Source: Pseudothioclava arenosa (GTDB lineage Bacteria; Pseudomonadota; Alphaproteobacteria; Rhodobacterales; Rhodobacteraceae). Taken from it: a DNA stretch of 64,000 bases. The notes beneath the pieces are model-generated. The model saw nothing but the letters and a program-made list of their open reading frames with translations, did no database searches and was not told the origin of the DNA. Location: positions 62,001 through 126,000 of the forward strand of contig NZ_NTJD01000002.1 of assembly GCF_002358085.1 (NCBI RefSeq), written 5' to 3'. Shown one piece after another: positions 38,186 to 46,247 of the stretch. Both the position numbers and the translations under genes were made by a program. Numbering within the stretch: position 1 is the first letter of the stretch; every line of letters begins with the position of its first letter.

Positions 38186-39418
38186 ATGTCCGAAGACCGC
38201 CCCAACAGCTTCATGAACGCCCCCGACGCGAAGGGCCGTTTCGGCATTCACGGCGGGCGTTTCGTGTCGGAAACGCTGATGCCGCTGATCCTCGATCTCG
38301 AGGCCGAGTATGAGCACGCCAAGACCGACCCGACCTTCTGGGCCGAGATGGAGGACCTCTGGCAGAATTATGTGGGCCGCCCGAGCCCGCTCTATTTCGC
38401 TCCGCGCCTGACCGAAGAGCTGGGCGGCGCCAAGGTCTATCTCAAGCGCGAAGAGCTGAACCACACCGGCGCGCATAAGATTAACAACGTGCTGGGGCAG
38501 ATCCTGCTGGCGCGGCGCATGGGCAAGACCCGGATCATCGCCGAAACCGGCGCCGGTCAGCACGGCGTTGCGACCGCCACGGTCTGCGCGAAATTCGGCC
38601 TGAAATGCATCGTCTACATGGGCGCGACGGATGTCGAGCGGCAGGCGCCGAACGTGTTCCGGATGCGTCTGCTCGGCGCCGAGGTGGTGCCGGTGACGTC
38701 TGGCCGCGGCACGCTGAAAGACGCGATGAACGATGCGCTGCGCGACTGGGTGACCAATGTGCGCGACACGTTCTATTGCATCGGCACGGTGGCGGGCCCG
38801 GCGCCCTATCCGGCGATGGTGCGCGACTTTCAGGCGATTATCGGGCGTGAAACCCGCTGGCAGCTTGAGGCGCAGGAAGGCGAGGGGCGTCTGCCCGACA
38901 CGATCATCGCCGCCGTGGGCGGTGGCTCGAACGCGATGGGCCTGTTCTATGAATTCCTCGACGACCCGAGCGTGAACATCATCGGTGTCGAGGCTGGCGG
39001 GCTCGGCGTTGACGACCGGATGCAGCATTGCGCCTCGCTGACCGGTGGGCGTCCGGGCGTGCTGCATGGCAACCGCACCTATCTTCTGCAAGATGACGAT
39101 GGCCAGATCCTTGAGGGCCATTCGATCTCGGCGGGGCTCGACTATCCGGGCATCGGGCCCGAGCATAGCTGGCTCCATGACATCGGCCGCGCCGAGTATG
39201 TCTCGATCACCGATGCCGAGGCGCTGGGTGCGTTCCAGACGCTGTGCCGCACCGAAGGCATCATCCCTGCGCTCGAATCGAGCCACGCGCTCGCGCATGT
39301 GATCAAGATCGCGCCGACCCTGCCCAAGGACCATATCATCGTGGTCAATCTCTCGGGCCGGGGCGACAAGGATATCTTCACCGTCGCGAAGCACCTCAAG
39401 GTCGATATCAAGATCTGA
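38186..39418 (+). CDS. trpB: Tryptophan synthase beta chain
   Basis: PLP enzyme joining indole and serine to tryptophan. The 410-residue protein has the PLP-lysine motif HTGAHKINN with Lys98, the [12 protein letters not shown] loop, the phosphate-binding GGGSNAMG, and [18 protein letters not shown]. It lies 117 bp after trpF and ends at a strong terminator. trpA is not in the window on this strand. No leader-peptide attenuator with tandem Trp codons is visible. Confidence 0.97.
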   Translation: MSEDRPNSFMNAPDAKGRFGIHGGRFVSETLMPLILDLEAEYEHAKTDPTFWAEMEDLWQNYVGRPSPLYFAPRLTEELGGAKVYLKREELNHTGAHKINNVLGQILLARRMGKTRIIAETGAGQHGVATATVCAKFGLKCIVYMGATDVERQAPNVFRMRLLGAEVVPVTSGRGTLKDAMNDALRDWVTNVRDTFYCIGTVAGPAPYPAMVRDFQAIIGRETRWQLEAQEGEGRLPDTIIAAVGGGSNAMGLFYEFLDDPSVNIIGVEAGGLGVDDRMQHCASLTGGRPGVLHGNRTYLLQDDDGQILEGHSISAGLDYPGIGPEHSWLHDIGRAEYVSITDAEALGAFQTLCRTEGIIPALESSHALAHVIKIAPTLPKDHIIVVNLSGRGDKDIFTVAKHLKVDIKI

Positions 39419-39445
39419 GGCCGGACGATCTGTTAAATTTCCGCT

Positions 39446-39471
39446 AAACCCACGCGAAAGCGTGGGTTTTT
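39446..39471 (+). terminator. Intrinsic terminator with GAAA tetraloop after trpB
   Basis: Ten-base stem AAACCCACGC/GCGTGGGTTT capped by GAAA, then TT. The symmetrical A/T ends make it potentially bidirectional. Confidence 0.88.
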
Positions 39472-39615
39472 GCGTATAAACTTTTGATATATGCGGCTCA
39501 ACCAACGACAGAACAGGGTGTTTTAGTCCTTCGGTTCAATAGCCGGCCCGGCAAAACTCCTCTCTATTGGGGTCATCGCGGCACCGATCCGCCGCCGGAA
39601 CCAAGGGAGACAGAG

Positions 39616-40113
39616 ATGAAACGTAAATTCCTGATGCTGGCCACCGCGGCCACGTTCGCCGGGGGCGCGGCTTCGGCCGAAGTCTCGACGCAGTCGATCA
39701 TAGACGGTTTCACCGCGCAGGGCTTCACCTCGATCGAGATCAAGCGCGGCCCGACCGAGATCAAGGTCGAGGCGAGCGATGGCACGACCGAAGTCGAAGT
39801 GATCTATGACCGCGAGACCGGCGAGGTCCTGAAGCAGGAAACGCACACCGTGCGCGAAGGCGAAGACATGAGCCGGGGCGTCTCGGTGCGCGATCGCGAC
39901 GAGGACTTCCTCGATGACGACGATGATGACGATGACGACGACTCCGATGATGATTCCGACGACGACTCGGATGACGACGACGATCACTCGGGCAGCGGCT
40001 CGGATGACGACGACGATGACGACGATGACGATCACTCGGGTAGCGGCTCGGATGACGACCATGACGACGATCATGGCGGTTCCGGTTCGGACGATGACGG
40101 CGACGACGACTGA
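39616..40113 (+). CDS. Secreted PepSY-like protein with poly-aspartate tail
   Basis: A 165-residue exported protein. It has a signal peptide (MKRKFLMLATAATFAGGAASA) and a PepSY-like domain of about 70 residues (IIDGFTAQGFTSIEIKRGPTEIKVEASDG and VEVIYDRETGEVLKQE). A 70-residue tail almost entirely of Asp with HSGSGS insertions follows. The tail is encoded by GAY repeats, including a 48-bp tandem unit (period between 39979 and 40027). Its charge suggests calcium or other divalent-cation binding in the periplasm. GGGAGA precedes the ATG. A paralogue follows 111 bp downstream. Confidence 0.75.
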   Translation: MKRKFLMLATAATFAGGAASAEVSTQSIIDGFTAQGFTSIEIKRGPTEIKVEASDGTTEVEVIYDRETGEVLKQETHTVREGEDMSRGVSVRDRDEDFLDDDDDDDDDDSDDDSDDDSDDDDDHSGSGSDDDDDDDDDDHSGSGSDDDHDDDHGGSGSDDDGDDD

Positions 40114-40166
40114 GCAGTGTCGAATCTGTCGACGTGCTGTGGGTAAGCCCCCTTGCCCGCAGCACA

Positions 40167-40194
40167 GCGCCCCCGCATTATCGGGGGCGCTTCT
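40167..40194 (+). terminator. Hairpin between the two PepSY-like genes
   Basis: Nine-base stem GCGCCCCCG/CGGGGGCGC with loop CATTAT and a short TTCT end. The weak T run suggests partial termination, which would let some transcripts continue into the second gene and the LuxR-type gene. Confidence 0.6.
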
Positions 40195-40224
40195 GATGTC
40201 AGGAGCGTTCGGGAAGGGTCTCTC

Positions 40225-40668
40225 ATGAACAGGCGCATGTTCCTGTCACGGCTGGGTGCGGGTCTTGCCGCTGCCGCGCTGGCTCCGGGTCTGGCCCGGG
40301 CCGAGGCGCCGGTCGATGCGGTGGTGCGCCAGCTCGAGTCGTTCGGCTATCGCGACGTTTCCGTCCGGCGCACGCTCCTGGGCCGGATGCGGATCACCGC
40401 GCGCCGGGGCGACACCGAGCGTGAGATCGTGCTGGACCCGCGCACCGGAGAGATCCTGCGCGACCTGCTGCGCGATCGCCGTGGGCGCCATATCCCCGAA
40501 CTGAGCGACGGGTCGAGCGCGGGGCGGAGCTATGACAAGGACTCCGGCTCTTACGACGACGACCGCGATGATCGCGACGACGATGACGATCATTCGGGCT
40601 CCGACAGCGATGACGACGACTCGGACGACAGTTCCGGCTCGGGGAGCGGTTCGGATGATGATGACTGA
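40225..40668 (+). CDS. Second PepSY-like protein with acidic Ser/Gly/Asp tail
   Basis: A 147-residue paralogue of the preceding protein. The signal sequence MNRRMFLSRLGAGLAAAALAPG has a twin-arginine-like RR. The domain is VVRQLESFGYRDVSVRRTLLGRMRITARRG and REIVLDPRTGEILRDLL, close to the PepSY pattern. The last 45 residues are Asp/Ser/Gly rich with the same DDDDDHSGS unit. A different export signal on each paralogue is notable. The LuxR-type regulator begins 24 bp downstream, so the two are very probably co-transcribed. Confidence 0.75.
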   Translation: MNRRMFLSRLGAGLAAAALAPGLARAEAPVDAVVRQLESFGYRDVSVRRTLLGRMRITARRGDTEREIVLDPRTGEILRDLLRDRRGRHIPELSDGSSAGRSYDKDSGSYDDDRDDRDDDDDHSGSDSDDDDSDDSSGSGSGSDDDD

Positions 40669-40692
40669 GCGAAGCGGCGCGAGGTGCCGCCT

Positions 40693-41193
40693 GTGACGCG
40701 TATCCTGACCCTTCTGGCCGTTCTCGCGATCCAGGCGCTCTGTGCGCTGTTTTTCGTCTCGGATATCCTCCTGTCGGTGTTCGGCGTCTATCTGGAGCCG
40801 ATCTCGTGGCAAAGCCGCGAGGTGCTGGAGATCGGTGCAGCGATCGGGCTGATCCTGGGGGTGATCCTTGGCGCGATCATGCTCTGGCGATCGTTGCACG
40901 AGGCGCGCGAGGCGCGTGAAAAGCTCCGACGGGCGTCATCGGCCTTTGCCGAGGTGCTTGAGGAAAGATTCGTGGAATGGGGCCTGTCGCCCGCCGAGCG
41001 CGACGTGGCCCTGTTTGCGATCAAGGGGCTTTCGACCTCCGAGATCGCGGCATTGCGCACGACCTCGGAAGGCACGGTCAAGGCGCAGACCGCCGCGATC
41101 TATCGCAAGGCGGGGGTGAGCGGGCGGCCGCAGCTCCTGAGCCTGTTCATCGAAGACCTGCTGGAGCCGCCCGAGCCGGGGCCGGGCGCTTAA
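40693..41193 (+). CDS. Membrane-anchored LuxR-type helix-turn-helix regulator
   Basis: A 166-residue protein with two N-terminal membrane helices (about 5-27 and 43-63), a charged linker (HEAREAREKLRRASSAF), and a LuxR/GerE-type DNA-binding domain (GLSPAERDVALFAIKGLSTSEIAALRTTSEGTVKAQTAAIYRKAGVSGRPQLLSLFIEDLL). There is no recognised sensor domain, so any signal must act through the membrane part. GAGG eight bases before GTG 40693 supports that start; GTG 40684 is the alternative. The C-terminus overlaps convergent znuA by 4 bp. Likely targets are the two PepSY-like genes upstream. Confidence 0.8.
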   Translation: MTRILTLLAVLAIQALCALFFVSDILLSVFGVYLEPISWQSREVLEIGAAIGLILGVILGAIMLWRSLHEAREAREKLRRASSAFAEVLEERFVEWGLSPAERDVALFAIKGLSTSEIAALRTTSEGTVKAQTAAIYRKAGVSGRPQLLSLFIEDLLEPPEPGPGA

Positions 41194-42146
41194 TCGGCGA
41201 GGCAGGCGGTCAGCGTATCGGCCAGCCCCTGCATCAGCCCTTCGTAAAGCGCCGGGCCATAGGGGAGGCTCGAACCCGACGGGTCCAGCGCGCCGCCCAG
41301 TTTCACACCCGTGCCTTCGACGAGCTGGCGGACCTGTTTCGGGTCATGCTGAGCTTCGGGGAAGGCGCAGACCACGCCGCCTGCCTGCAAGTCGGCGCGC
41401 AGCTCCGAGAGGTGTTCGGCCCCCGGCGCAGCGGCATCACCAAGCGCGACCGTGCCCGCCTGCGTCAGCCCGTAATGCGCGGTGAAATAGCCGTAAGCGT
41501 CATGGAACACGACGAAGGGGCGCCTCGCGATAGGCGCCAGCTCGGCGGCGATCCGGGTGTCGAGCGCCGCGATCCGCGCTGCCGCCGCCTCGGCATTGGT
41601 GGCATATTGCGCCGCGTTAGCGGGGTCGCGGGCCGAGAGTTCTTGCGCGATCAGGCCCAGCCAGCTTTGCGCATTGACCGGATCAAGCCAGACATGCGGG
41701 TCGGTGCCGCTGTGGTCGTGATCGTCATGCATGTCGGCCTTGGCTTCGGCCTCGTGGTCATGGTCGTCGTGTGTCTCCTCGGTGTGGTCATCATGGTCAT
41801 GCGCACCCGCGCCAAAGGCCTGCAGATGCGTGCCGGGGGCGTCCAGCAACGACAGCGCGCCGCCCCGGCTTACGCCCTCGATCGCACGCCCCAGCCAGGG
41901 CGTCATTTCCGGCCCGATCCAGACCACCAGATCGGCCTCTTGCAGCGCGCGCGCCTGCGAGGGGCGGAGTTGATAGTTATGCGCGTTGGCGCCCTGCTCC
42001 AGCAGCACCTCGGGGGCGCCGACACCTTCCATCACCTGCGCGACAAGCGACTGCACGGCGGGAATATCGGTGACGACGCGCGGCACTTCCGCATTGGCGA
42101 AAGCGGGGAGGAGGGCGAGCGGCAAGGAGGCGAGCAAGGGCTTCAT
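41190..42146 (-). CDS. znuA: Zinc ABC transporter, periplasmic binding protein
   Basis: A 318-residue zinc-binding lipoprotein-like or soluble substrate protein with a signal peptide (MKPLLASLPLALLPAFANA). It has the metal ligands of the ZnuA fold in GANAHNYQLRPSQARAL, TDPHVWLDP and VFHDAYGYFTAHYGL. The His/Asp-rich loop between them (HDHDDHTEETHDDHDHEAEAK) is the hallmark separating zinc from manganese binders. It diverges from zur-znuC-znuB over an 84-bp region with two Zur boxes. Confidence 0.95.
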   Translation of the reverse strand: MKPLLASLPLALLPAFANAEVPRVVTDIPAVQSLVAQVMEGVGAPEVLLEQGANAHNYQLRPSQARALQEADLVVWIGPEMTPWLGRAIEGVSRGGALSLLDAPGTHLQAFGAGAHDHDDHTEETHDDHDHEAEAKADMHDDHDHSGTDPHVWLDPVNAQSWLGLIAQELSARDPANAAQYATNAEAAAARIAALDTRIAAELAPIARRPFVVFHDAYGYFTAHYGLTQAGTVALGDAAAPGAEHLSELRADLQAGGVVCAFPEAQHDPKQVRQLVEGTGVKLGGALDPSGSSLPYGPALYEGLMQGLADTLTACLAD

Positions 42147-42180
42147 GTCGGGTCCATTCTGGTCTTGTTGATCCGGTCGA

Positions 42181-42210
42181 ATATATTTATGTTATATCGT
42201 AACGCGTCAA
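42181..42210 (-). promoter_or_regulatory. Candidate znuA promoter with the Zur box in its spacer
   Basis: On the minus strand TTGACG (42210-42205) is followed by an AT-rich -10 region around 42187-42181 (AATATA/ATATAT, spacer 17-18). Zur box 1 fills the spacer, so binding would block polymerase. Confidence 0.5.
42189..42205. promoter_or_regulatory. Zur box 1 (ATGTTA-N5-TAACGC)
   Basis: Inverted repeat with core GTTA-N5-TAAC, 43 bp upstream of znuA. It also overlaps a TATGTT that could be the -10 of zur (with TTGTTG at 42165). Confidence 0.7.
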
Positions 42211-42215
42211 GATGA

Positions 42216-42232
42216 ATGTGACAGTATAACAT
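42216..42232. promoter_or_regulatory. Zur box 2 (ATGTGA-N5-TAACAT) overlapping the zur start codon
   Basis: Same ATGTKA-N5-TAACAT architecture as box 1, with centres 27 bp apart. It covers the first two bases of the zur ATG, where no ribosome site is present. Confidence 0.6.
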
Positions 42233-42725
42233 GAAAAACGAATCCCAGCCGTCACTGGCCTTTGCCAGCCATGACCACGATCACTGCGCGCGCGACACGC
42301 TGGCGCGGGCCGAGGATGTGGCTGCGCGCGCAGGCGCCCGGATGACGCCGGTGCGCCGCCGGACGCTTGAGATCCTGTTGCAGGAACACCGCGCGATGGG
42401 CGCCTATGAGGTGCTGGAAAAGCTGGCGGCCGAGGGCTTCGGCTCGCAGCCGCCGGTGGCCTATCGCGCGCTGGAATTCCTTGTAGACCAAGGGCTTGCG
42501 CATCGCGTGCGGCGGCTGAACGCCTTTGCGGCCTGCATGCATCCGGGGCAGGCGCATGCGCCCGTCTTCCTGATCTGCCGGGCCTGCGATGCGGTGGCCG
42601 AAGCGGCGGGCGAGCCCGTGCGCGCGGCCCTTGATGCCGCCGCCGCCGAGGCCGGGTTCACCGTCGAGCGCGCCAATATCGAGGCGCTCGGCCTTTGTCC
42701 CGCCTGCGCCGGAGAGGCCGTATGA
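42231..42725 (+). CDS. zur: Fur-family zinc uptake regulator Zur
   Basis: A 164-residue Fur-family repressor. The N-terminal helix DTLARAEDVAARAGARMTPVRRRTLEIL and the winged-helix PVAYRALEFLVDQGLAHRVRRLNAFAACMH match Zur. The zinc-site CRACD and LCPAC pairs supply structural zinc ligands. The N-terminus has a HDHDHC stretch that could bind extra metal. There is no ribosome site before the ATG at 42231 and no alternative in-frame start before the first conserved helix, so the mRNA may have a very short or structured leader. It is followed by znuC with an ATGA overlap. Confidence 0.93.
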   Translation: MKNESQPSLAFASHDHDHCARDTLARAEDVAARAGARMTPVRRRTLEILLQEHRAMGAYEVLEKLAAEGFGSQPPVAYRALEFLVDQGLAHRVRRLNAFAACMHPGQAHAPVFLICRACDAVAEAAGEPVRAALDAAAAEAGFTVERANIEALGLCPACAGEAV

Positions 42726-43492
42726 CGCCGCTTATCCGCGCGGAGAATCTTGCCGTGGAGTACGGTGAGACCCGGGTGCTGGCCGGGGTCGATCTCGCGC
42801 TTGAGCCGGGCGAGATCGTGACCATCGTCGGCCCGAACGGGTCGGGAAAATCGACGCTGGTGCGGGCGCTGATCGGGTTGGAAACGCCCGCCGAGGGGCG
42901 CGTGATCCGCGCGCCGGGCCTGCGCATCGGCTATGTCCCGCAAAAGCTGCATATCGACGCGAGCCTTCCGATCACGGTGCGCCGGTTCCTGTCGCTGCCG
43001 CGCCGCGTGAGCGATGCCGAGGCCGCCGAGGCGCTGGCCCATACCGGCGTGCCGGGGCTTGAGACGCGCCAGCTCGCGCGGCTTTCGGGTGGGCAATTCC
43101 AGCGCGTGCTGCTGGCGCGTGCACTCCTGATGCGGCCGCAGATCCTGATCCTCGACGAGGCGACGCAGGGGCTCGACCAGCCCGGCACCGCCGCCTTCTA
43201 CCGGCTGATCGAGGATCTGCGCACCGAAACCGGCTGCGCGGTGCTGATGGTCAGCCATGACCTGCATGTGGTGATGTCGGCCTCGGATCGGGTGATCTGC
43301 CTCAATGGCCATGTTTGCTGCGAGGGCACGCCCAAGGTGGTGTCCGAGGCGCCCGAATATCGCGCGCTTTTCGGGCTGGGCACCGGGGGCGCCTTTGCCC
43401 TTTATCGCCACGAACACGACCACGAACACGAGGGCGGGGCGGCCTGCACCCATGACCCCGCACATGAGCACCATCACCATGACCATGCTTGA
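42722..43492 (+). CDS. znuC: Zinc ABC transporter, ATP-binding protein
   Basis: A 256-residue ABC ATPase. Walker A is GPNGSGKST, the signature is LSGGQFQRVLLARAL (LSGGQ at about residue 124), Walker B is ILILDEATQGLD, and the switch His lies in VSHDLHV. The C-terminus ends in a His-rich tail (EHDHEHEGGAACTHDPAHEHHHHDHA), typical for ZnuC and a possible zinc buffer. It overlaps zur by 4 bp and znuB by 8 bp. Confidence 0.95.
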   Translation: MTPLIRAENLAVEYGETRVLAGVDLALEPGEIVTIVGPNGSGKSTLVRALIGLETPAEGRVIRAPGLRIGYVPQKLHIDASLPITVRRFLSLPRRVSDAEAAEALAHTGVPGLETRQLARLSGGQFQRVLLARALLMRPQILILDEATQGLDQPGTAAFYRLIEDLRTETGCAVLMVSHDLHVVMSASDRVICLNGHVCCEGTPKVVSEAPEYRALFGLGTGGAFALYRHEHDHEHEGGAACTHDPAHEHHHHDHA

Positions 43493-44270
43493 CGATTTTC
43501 TGATCCGCGCGGCGCTGGCCGGGCTTGGCCTGACGCTGGCCACCGGGCCTTTGGGGTCTTTCGTAGTCTGGCGGCGGATGGCCTATTTCGGTGACGCGAC
43601 CGCCCATGCCGCGATCTTTGGCGTCGCGCTGAGCTTCGCCTTCGGGATCTCGGTCTATGTCGGCACGCTGACGGTGGCGCTGGGAATGGCGCTGACGGTG
43701 GCGGGGCTCTCGGGGCGCGGGCACGCGATGGATACGGTGCTAGGCGTGCTGGCGCATTCGGCGCTGGCCTTCGGCCTGGTCGCGGCCTCGTTCCAGTCGG
43801 GGCTGCGGGTCGACCTGAGCGCCTGGCTCTTTGGCGATATCCTCGCGGTCAGCCGCACGGATCTTGCGATCGTCTGGGGCGGCGCGGCGCTGGTCGCGGC
43901 GCTTCTGGCCTGGCGCTGGCAGGGGCTGTTGACCGCGACGCTGAACGAGGAACTCGCGCGCGCCTCGGGGCTGAACCCGCGGGCCGAACGGCTCGCGCTG
44001 ACGGTCGCGCTGGCGCTGACGGTGGCGGTTTCGATCAAGATCGTGGGGGCGTTGCTGATCGCGGCGCTGCTGATCATCCCGGCGGCCACGGCGCGCCAGA
44101 TTGCGCGCAACCCCGAGGCGATGGCGCTGGGTGCCACGGCGGTGGGGGCGGCCTCGGTTCTGGCGGGGCTTTACGGCTCGCTGCAACTCGACACCCCCGC
44201 CGGGCCGTCGATCGTGGCGGCGGCGGCGGTGCTGTTTACGCTTTCGCTGATGGTCCGGCGGCGCGGCTAG
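43485..44270 (+). CDS. znuB: Zinc ABC transporter, permease
   Basis: A 261-residue membrane permease of the ABC-3 family with seven or eight helices. It includes GSFVVWRRMAYFGDATAHAAIFGVAL near the N-terminus and the coupling-helix region near AWLFGDILAVSRTDLAIVW. The start is ATG 43485, inside the znuC end in another frame; ATG 43479 is two codons earlier and equally possible. It ends three bases before the stop of convergent ugd. Confidence 0.95.
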   Translation: MLDDFLIRAALAGLGLTLATGPLGSFVVWRRMAYFGDATAHAAIFGVALSFAFGISVYVGTLTVALGMALTVAGLSGRGHAMDTVLGVLAHSALAFGLVAASFQSGLRVDLSAWLFGDILAVSRTDLAIVWGGAALVAALLAWRWQGLLTATLNEELARASGLNPRAERLALTVALALTVAVSIKIVGALLIAALLIIPAATARQIARNPEAMALGATAVGAASVLAGLYGSLQLDTPAGPSIVAAAAVLFTLSLMVRRRG

Positions 44271-44273
44271 GCG

Positions 44274-45602
44274 TCAGTCGTCCTGCTCGCCCAGCGTGCG
44301 GCGCCCGACACCGATATAAGCCTCGAAGCCCGCGCGTTTCGCATCGCGCGCGGTATAGATGTTGCGCAGGTCCGCCATGCGGGCGCTGGTCATCTTTTTC
44401 GCCATCTTCTTCAGGTCGAGGCCGCGGAACTCGTTCCACTCGGTCAGGATCACCACGCAATCGGCCTTGGTCGTGGCCTTGTACGGGTCCTCGACCCAAT
44501 GCACGCCGGGCAGCAGATGTTCGCCCTCGGCGCGGCCCTGCGGATCGACGACTTTGACCTTGGCGCCACCACCCACCAGCGCCGGCACGATCGTCAGCGC
44601 GGGCGCGTCACGCATGTCATCGGTGTTCGGCTTGAAGGTCACGCCCAGCACCGCGATCGTCTTGCCATTGAGCGTGCCGTCGCAAAGATCGACGATCTTG
44701 TCGATCATCCGGCGCTTGATGTCTTCGTTCACGCGGATCACCGTCTCGACGATTTCCATCGGGCTGGAATAATCCTGACCGATGCGGGCCAGCGCCTTGG
44801 TATCTTTCGGGAAACACGAGCCGCCATAGCCCGGCCCCGCGTGCAGGAACTTGTTGCCGATGCGGCCATCAAGACCCATCCCGCGGGCCACTTCCTTGAC
44901 GTCCGCGCCGGTCTTTTCACAGAGCCGCGCGATCTCGTTGATGAAGGTGATCTTGGTCGCGAGGAACGCGTTGGCCGCGTATTTGATCATCTCGGCGGTT
45001 TCCAGATCGGTGTACTGGATCGGGAATTCGCGCAGGAACAGCGGGCGATAAATCTCGCCCATCACCTCTTTCGCGCGCTCCGAGGTCACGCCGACGACGA
45101 CCCGGTCGGGGCGCATGAAATCGTCGATCGCGGCACCTTCGCGCAGGAATTCGGGGTTCGAGGCCACGTCGAATTCCAGATCGGGGCGCGCCTTGCGGAT
45201 CACCTGCCGGACCTGACGGTTGGTGCCCACGGGGACCGTCGATTTCGTCACCACCACCGCGTAGCCGGTCATCGCATGGGCGATTTCCTCGGCGGCGGCC
45301 ATCACATAGCTCAGGTCGGCATGGCCATCACCGCGCCGCGTCGGCGTGCCGACCGCGATAAAGATCGCCTCCGCATCTGCCACCGAGGCCTTGAGGTCGA
45401 GCGAAAAGCTCAGCCGCCCGGCCTCGACATTCTTCGCCATCAGTTGCTCGAGCCCGGGCTCGTAGATCGGCACCTCGCCGCGTTCGAGCATCTCGATCTT
45501 GCGCGGGTCCTTGTCGACGCAGATCACCTCGTGCCCGAAGTCGGAGAAACACACGCCCGACACCAGTCCGACATATCCGGTCCCGATCATCACGATTTTC
45601 AT
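44274..45602 (-). CDS. ugd: UDP-glucose 6-dehydrogenase
   Basis: Makes UDP-glucuronate for surface polysaccharides. The 442-residue protein has the NAD Rossmann motif GTGYVGLVSG at the N-terminus, the FAVGTPT-like IAVGTPTRRGDG, and the catalytic cysteine in GPGYGGSCFPKDTKAL. The C-terminal GVTFKPNTDDMRDAPAL is also standard. It is transcribed away from the small secreted-peptide gene and lies near yjbF/yjbH, which fits a role in exopolysaccharide production. Confidence 0.96.
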   Translation of the reverse strand: MKIVMIGTGYVGLVSGVCFSDFGHEVICVDKDPRKIEMLERGEVPIYEPGLEQLMAKNVEAGRLSFSLDLKASVADAEAIFIAVGTPTRRGDGHADLSYVMAAAEEIAHAMTGYAVVVTKSTVPVGTNRQVRQVIRKARPDLEFDVASNPEFLREGAAIDDFMRPDRVVVGVTSERAKEVMGEIYRPLFLREFPIQYTDLETAEMIKYAANAFLATKITFINEIARLCEKTGADVKEVARGMGLDGRIGNKFLHAGPGYGGSCFPKDTKALARIGQDYSSPMEIVETVIRVNEDIKRRMIDKIVDLCDGTLNGKTIAVLGVTFKPNTDDMRDAPALTIVPALVGGGAKVKVVDPQGRAEGEHLLPGVHWVEDPYKATTKADCVVILTEWNEFRGLDLKKMAKKMTSARMADLRNIYTARDAKRAGFEAYIGVGRRTLGEQDD

Positions 45603-45919
45603 CTAGGTTCTCCCGCCCGGGCTGCGGCGTGATTCTGCGGCCGCACGATTTCGGAGCACAAATGTGGCTGTTGCAAAAAGCGTATTATCGCGGCTTAGGC
45701 ACGGGGAAAACACAGAAATTTTTCCCATGCGGACATCCGCGCGGCGTCCGGGCCGAAAATACAGGCGCTTTCCGTTACGGGATGTGCGAAACTGCAACAG
45801 TCGCCTCAACCATATTGAGGACATTCCGTTTTCCTCTTTGCAATTCTCGGGGCCTGTGTAAGTGTCACCCCGATGCTGCCGACAGTTGGCGGCTGTCTCA
45901 AGTAATGACGGAGATTACT
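45603..45919. promoter_or_regulatory. 317-bp divergent region between ugd and a small secreted-peptide gene
   Basis: Promoters for both genes must lie here. It has AT-richer patches at 45656-45690 (AAATGTGG...TTGCAAAAAGCGTATTAT) and 45805-45845 (CATATTGAGG...TTTTCCTCTTTGCAA). I see no convincing -35/-10 pair or palindromic operator. A ribosome site GGAG (45910-45913) precedes the small gene. No further ORF with coding character is seen. Confidence 0.4.
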
Positions 45920-46105
45920 ATGAAAAAACTCGCTACCCTCGCTCTGGCCCTCGGCCTGACCGCCACCACCGCTGTTGCCGGCGGCTACGAAGCCCCGGTC
46001 GTCGCTCAAGAGCCGGTCGTCGCCGAAGGCGCGTCGTCGTCGAACGCCGCGATCCTGATCCCGCTGCTGCTGCTGGTCGGCATCGCCGTGGCGTCGAACG
46101 ACTAA
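45920..46105 (+). CDS. Small exported peptide with C-terminal membrane segment
   Basis: A 61-residue product. It has a signal peptide (MKKLATLALALGLTATTAVAGG), a short acidic linker (YEAPVVAQEPVVAEGASSSN), and a hydrophobic C-terminal helix (AAILIPLLLLVGIAVASND). GGAG lies six bases before the ATG. Small proteins of this layout are common in Rhodobacterales. Next to ugd and yjbF/yjbH it may fill the place of YjbE, the small secreted protein of the E. coli yjbEFGH exopolysaccharide operon; that is inference by position. A strong terminator follows. Confidence 0.75.
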   Translation: MKKLATLALALGLTATTAVAGGYEAPVVAQEPVVAEGASSSNAAILIPLLLLVGIAVASND

Positions 46106-46131
46106 TAGGGTTCGGGCGCAAGCCCAGACCA

Positions 46132-46165
46132 AAGGCCGGGAAGCTGAATGGCTTCCCGGCCTTTT
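46132..46165 (+). terminator. Intrinsic terminator after the small peptide gene
   Basis: Stem GGCCGGGAAGC/GCTTCCCGGCC (11 bp), loop TGAATG, then TTTTCGTTT; flanking AA/TT extend it to 13 bp. Confidence 0.88.
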
Positions 46166-46200
46166 CGTTTGTCCGGGGGCCGCGCGCAGGGCCGGGCAGC

Positions 46201-46225
46201 AAAAAGGGGCCGCGTGGGCCCCTTT
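46201..46225 (-). terminator. Terminator for yjbF (minus strand)
   Basis: Stem AAAGGGGCC/GGCCCCTTT with a five-base loop, and an A run at 46200-46205 that becomes a T run on the minus strand, 23 bp after the yjbF stop. Confidence 0.75.
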
Positions 46226-46247
46226 CGCATAAAGATGTGCTCGTGGC

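Noticed and set aside
39419-39520. FNR box TTGA...TCAA near 39483
   Set aside because: The spacing between halves is ten bases, not six.
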